From Hymenobacter yonginensis (lineage in GTDB: Bacteria; Bacteroidota; Bacteroidia; Cytophagales; Hymenobacteraceae), in assembly GCF_027625995.1 (NCBI RefSeq), contig NZ_CP115396.1, forward strand, positions 868,001 to 932,000: a stretch of DNA of 64,000 nucleotides, in the 5' to 3' direction. The notes under the pieces are model-generated. The model was not told where the DNA came from. It saw only the letters and a list, made by a program, of their open reading frames with translations, and ran no database searches. This document shows positions 62,288 through 64,000 of this stretch, one piece after another. The position numbers and the translations under genes are program-made. The stretch's first letter is position 1; each line of letters begins with the position of its first letter.

Positions 62288-63739
62288 ATGGCTACTTCTA
62301 CCGTTGCTCGCACCTGCGTGCCTGAGCGCATGACTGCAATGCAAGGTTCCCGGCGGGTTACGCGTCGGCTGGCGGTGCTGGCCGGGCTGGTGGCGGGCAG
62401 CTACCTGCCCGCGCAGGCACAGGCTCCACTTGATGCAGCCTGGCGCTGGGTGGCCCACTCCACCGAAAGCGGGGCCGCCGTAGTGCAGAAAGCCACCACC
62501 GATGCCATGGGCAACAGCTACATCACCGGCCGCTTCAGCCGCCAGGTGCGGTTCGGGGAATTCCGGCTGCAAAGCGCCGGCAGCAGCGACATTTTTGTGG
62601 CTAAAGTGTCGCCGGCCGGCCAGTGGCTGTGGGCCACCGCTGCCGGCGGCCCCGAGTCCGACATGGCCGCGGGCATCGTTCTCGATGCGCAGGGCAACAT
62701 TGTGGTGGCCGGTTCCTTCTCGGCCACGGCCGCCTTCGGCACGTTGGCCCGCCGCAGTCAGGGCAGCCACGACGTATTTGTGGGCACGCTCACGCCTGAT
62801 GGCCGCTGGAGTACCGTCAGTAGCGCCGGCGGCCCCGACCAGGACCAGGCCACCGCGCTGGCCATTGATGCCCAAAACCAGGTGCTGGTGGGCGGCCGCT
62901 TCCGAAACAGCGCCAGCTTCGGCGACTTTACGCTTCGCGGCTCATCTGACTCTGATGGTTTCGTGGCCAAGCTCGACACGCATGGCCAATGGGCATGGGC
63001 CAGCCAGTCGGCCGGCACCGAGCAGGCCGCCGTCAGCAGCCTGACCGTAGATGCGGCCGGCAACACCTACGCCGTGGGCTACTTCGCCGGTACTGCTGCT
63101 TTCGGAGCCAGCCGCCTCAGCGCCGCGGGCACCCACGATGCCTTTGTGGCCAAGCTGGCCCCCAACGGCACCTGGCTGTGGGGTATAGCCGGCGGCGGCA
63201 GCAGCACCGACTATGCCAAAGGTGTGGCCGTGGCAGCTGACGGCAGCGTATTCGTGACGGGCTCCTTCAGCGGGCACGCCCGGTTTGGCAGCACCGACCT
63301 CACCAGCCTGGGTGGCGACGACGCCTACGTGGCGCGGCTCAGCAACCAGGGCGAATGGCAGTGGGTGTACACCATCAAAGGCAACGCGCTGGAAGATGCC
63401 ACCGACGTTTGCCTGGGCCCCGGCGGCAGCATCTATGTTACCGGCCGCTTCAGCCGGGGCGCGCAGTATGGCACCACGGCCCTGGCCAGCAAAGGCAGCA
63501 CCGACGTATTTGTGGCCCGCCTAAGCAAAAATGGCCGCTGGCTGGACTTCCTGTCAGCCGGCAGCACCTCGTCCGACGAAGCCAGCACTGTGAAGCCCAG
63601 CCCCACCGGCGACGTCTTCGTGGGCGGCACGGTGGGCACGGCCGGCAACTTCGGCAACGTGTCAGTGGGCGAAGCCAATCCATCTGTGTTCATTGGCCGA
63701 CTGCAATTTCCGGCCCGCTCTACGGTCGAAATGTATTAA
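62288..63739 (+). CDS. Secreted SBBP-type repeat protein
   Basis: A 483-residue protein. The signal peptide (LAVLAGLVAGSYLPAQAQA) is preceded by a basic stretch; starts at 62288 and 62330 are both possible. From residue 50 on there are seven to eight units of about 55 residues with the pattern D-x-x-GN-x-Y/V-x-x-G-x-F-x-x-x-x-x-FG followed by DxFVAKL and W-x-W, which is the SBBP (beta-propeller) repeat. Six to eight such repeats would close a propeller. It has no recognised C-terminal sorting domain, ending RSTVEMY. It is divergent from EPS2, so it may be a surface protein linked to the polymer, though this is only positional. Confidence 0.9.
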   Translation: MATSTVARTCVPERMTAMQGSRRVTRRLAVLAGLVAGSYLPAQAQAPLDAAWRWVAHSTESGAAVVQKATTDAMGNSYITGRFSRQVRFGEFRLQSAGSSDIFVAKVSPAGQWLWATAAGGPESDMAAGIVLDAQGNIVVAGSFSATAAFGTLARRSQGSHDVFVGTLTPDGRWSTVSSAGGPDQDQATALAIDAQNQVLVGGRFRNSASFGDFTLRGSSDSDGFVAKLDTHGQWAWASQSAGTEQAAVSSLTVDAAGNTYAVGYFAGTAAFGASRLSAAGTHDAFVAKLAPNGTWLWGIAGGGSSTDYAKGVAVAADGSVFVTGSFSGHARFGSTDLTSLGGDDAYVARLSNQGEWQWVYTIKGNALEDATDVCLGPGGSIYVTGRFSRGAQYGTTALASKGSTDVFVARLSKNGRWLDFLSAGSTSSDEASTVKPSPTGDVFVGGTVGTAGNFGNVSVGEANPSVFIGRLQFPARSTVEMY

Positions 63740-63782
63740 CCCCCGATCTGGCCGACGTCACAGCACCGGCGGCCGCCAAAAA

Positions 63783-63835
63783 CAAGCCGGCTTCTTCAGC
63801 GCAGAAAACTGCTGAGGAAGCCGGCTTGCTTTTGT
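63783..63835. terminator. Bidirectional terminator at the right end
   Basis: An 18-bp stem with one mismatch (CAAGCCGGCTTCTTCAGC and its arm) flanks a 10-nt loop. T-rich DNA follows on both strands (GCTTTTGTT on the plus strand, TTGTTTTTGG on the minus strand), fitting two convergent genes. Confidence 0.85.
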
Positions 63836-63867
63836 TGCGGTAGGTGATGCAGAACGGGTAGTAGGCC

Positions 63868-64000
63868 TTACTGCTGGCTGACCACCACACTGGCCGCGTT
63901 GCCACCGAAACCGGCCGCATTCACCAGAATCCGCCGAATGGGCTTATCAACTATTGAAGCCAGGTCAGTGGTGAAGGGGGCGGGCAGCCATTGTTGGGAT
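63868..64000 (-). CDS. C-terminus of a beta-ketoacyl synthase-like protein (start outside window)
   Basis: Reading from the right edge, the last 43 residues end before a TAA at 63868. The text IRRILVNAAGFGGNAASVVVS matches the C-terminal strand of ketoacyl-ACP synthases, where FGGxNA is conserved near the end of the fold. Most of the protein, including the active-site cysteine and histidines, lies outside the window, so it is not possible to tell a condensing enzyme from a chain-length factor or an unrelated thiolase-fold protein. It is convergent with the SBBP gene and shares the terminator with it. Confidence 0.6.
   Translation of the reverse strand, partial: SQQWLPAPFTTDLASIVDKPIRRILVNAAGFGGNAASVVVSQQ

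Overview
The window looks like chromosomal DNA of a high-GC member of the Bacteroidetes, most likely Hymenobacter or a close relative in the Cytophagales. The evidence is: TAnnTTTG-type promoter elements, a SUMF1-fold protein of the GldJ/GldK style, aspartokinase next to diaminopimelate decarboxylase, a Wza-type exporter beside a Wzc-type tyrosine kinase, a DUF5958-like protein, and long palindromic intergenic repeats. The genus is an inference. No rRNA, tRNA, CRISPR array, insertion sequence or phage gene was seen.

Layout. (1) 1-1070: the start of a secreted beta-helix protein that runs off the left edge. (2) 1614-13295, minus strand: a first exopolysaccharide locus (EPS1) in transcription order wza, wzc, a GT-A-like transferase, wzx, GT4, wzy and three further GT-A-type transferases, ending in a strong terminator. 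(3) 13588-15820: an OmpR-type response regulator and histidine kinase. (4) 15862-18546: a SulP anion transporter preceded by a four-copy 11-bp direct-repeat array, then a beta-carbonic anhydrase and a terminator. (5) 18639-30262: mixed metabolic and unknown genes, including a quinone reductase, a short EamA protein, a SUMF1-fold protein, a GRDP-like/Cys-Gly-rich pair, topoisomerase III, an Lgt-like gene split by an in-frame amber codon, and an SDR protein. (6) 30462-37522, minus strand: lysine-branch enzymes, a 48-residue peptide, a slipin, a DUF5958-like protein, a secreted unknown and an M28 peptidase. (7) 38007-46151: a signalling block with a lone HPt protein, two hybrid histidine kinases and a sigma54-dependent regulator. 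(8) 46846-61783, minus strand: a second exopolysaccharide locus (EPS2). (9) 62288-63739: a secreted repeat protein. (10) 63868-64000: the C-terminus of a ketoacyl synthase-like gene.

How the parts may work together. Both EPS loci have the flippase, polymerase, outer-membrane exporter and co-polymerase of a Wzx/Wzy pathway, but neither contains an initiating polyprenyl-phosphate sugar transferase, so initiation must be encoded elsewhere. EPS1 carries an intact tyrosine autokinase. The EPS2 counterpart keeps the Wzz part but its kinase domain has lost every nucleotide-binding motif, and its operon begins with a receiver protein that has a C-terminal membrane tail. EPS2 also encodes an 818-residue three-domain protein (kinase-like, nucleotidyltransferase-like and thymidylate-kinase-like). 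The kinase/sigma54 regulator block ends just upstream of EPS2 and may control it, but that is inferred from position only.

The best candidates for something new are the amber-split Lgt-like fusion, the GRDP-like/Cys-Gly-rich gene pair, the three-domain EPS2 protein, the pseudokinase plus membrane-tailed receiver of EPS2, the 11-bp repeat operator before the SulP gene, and a CTCCA-N5-TGGAG palindrome shared by three upstream regions.
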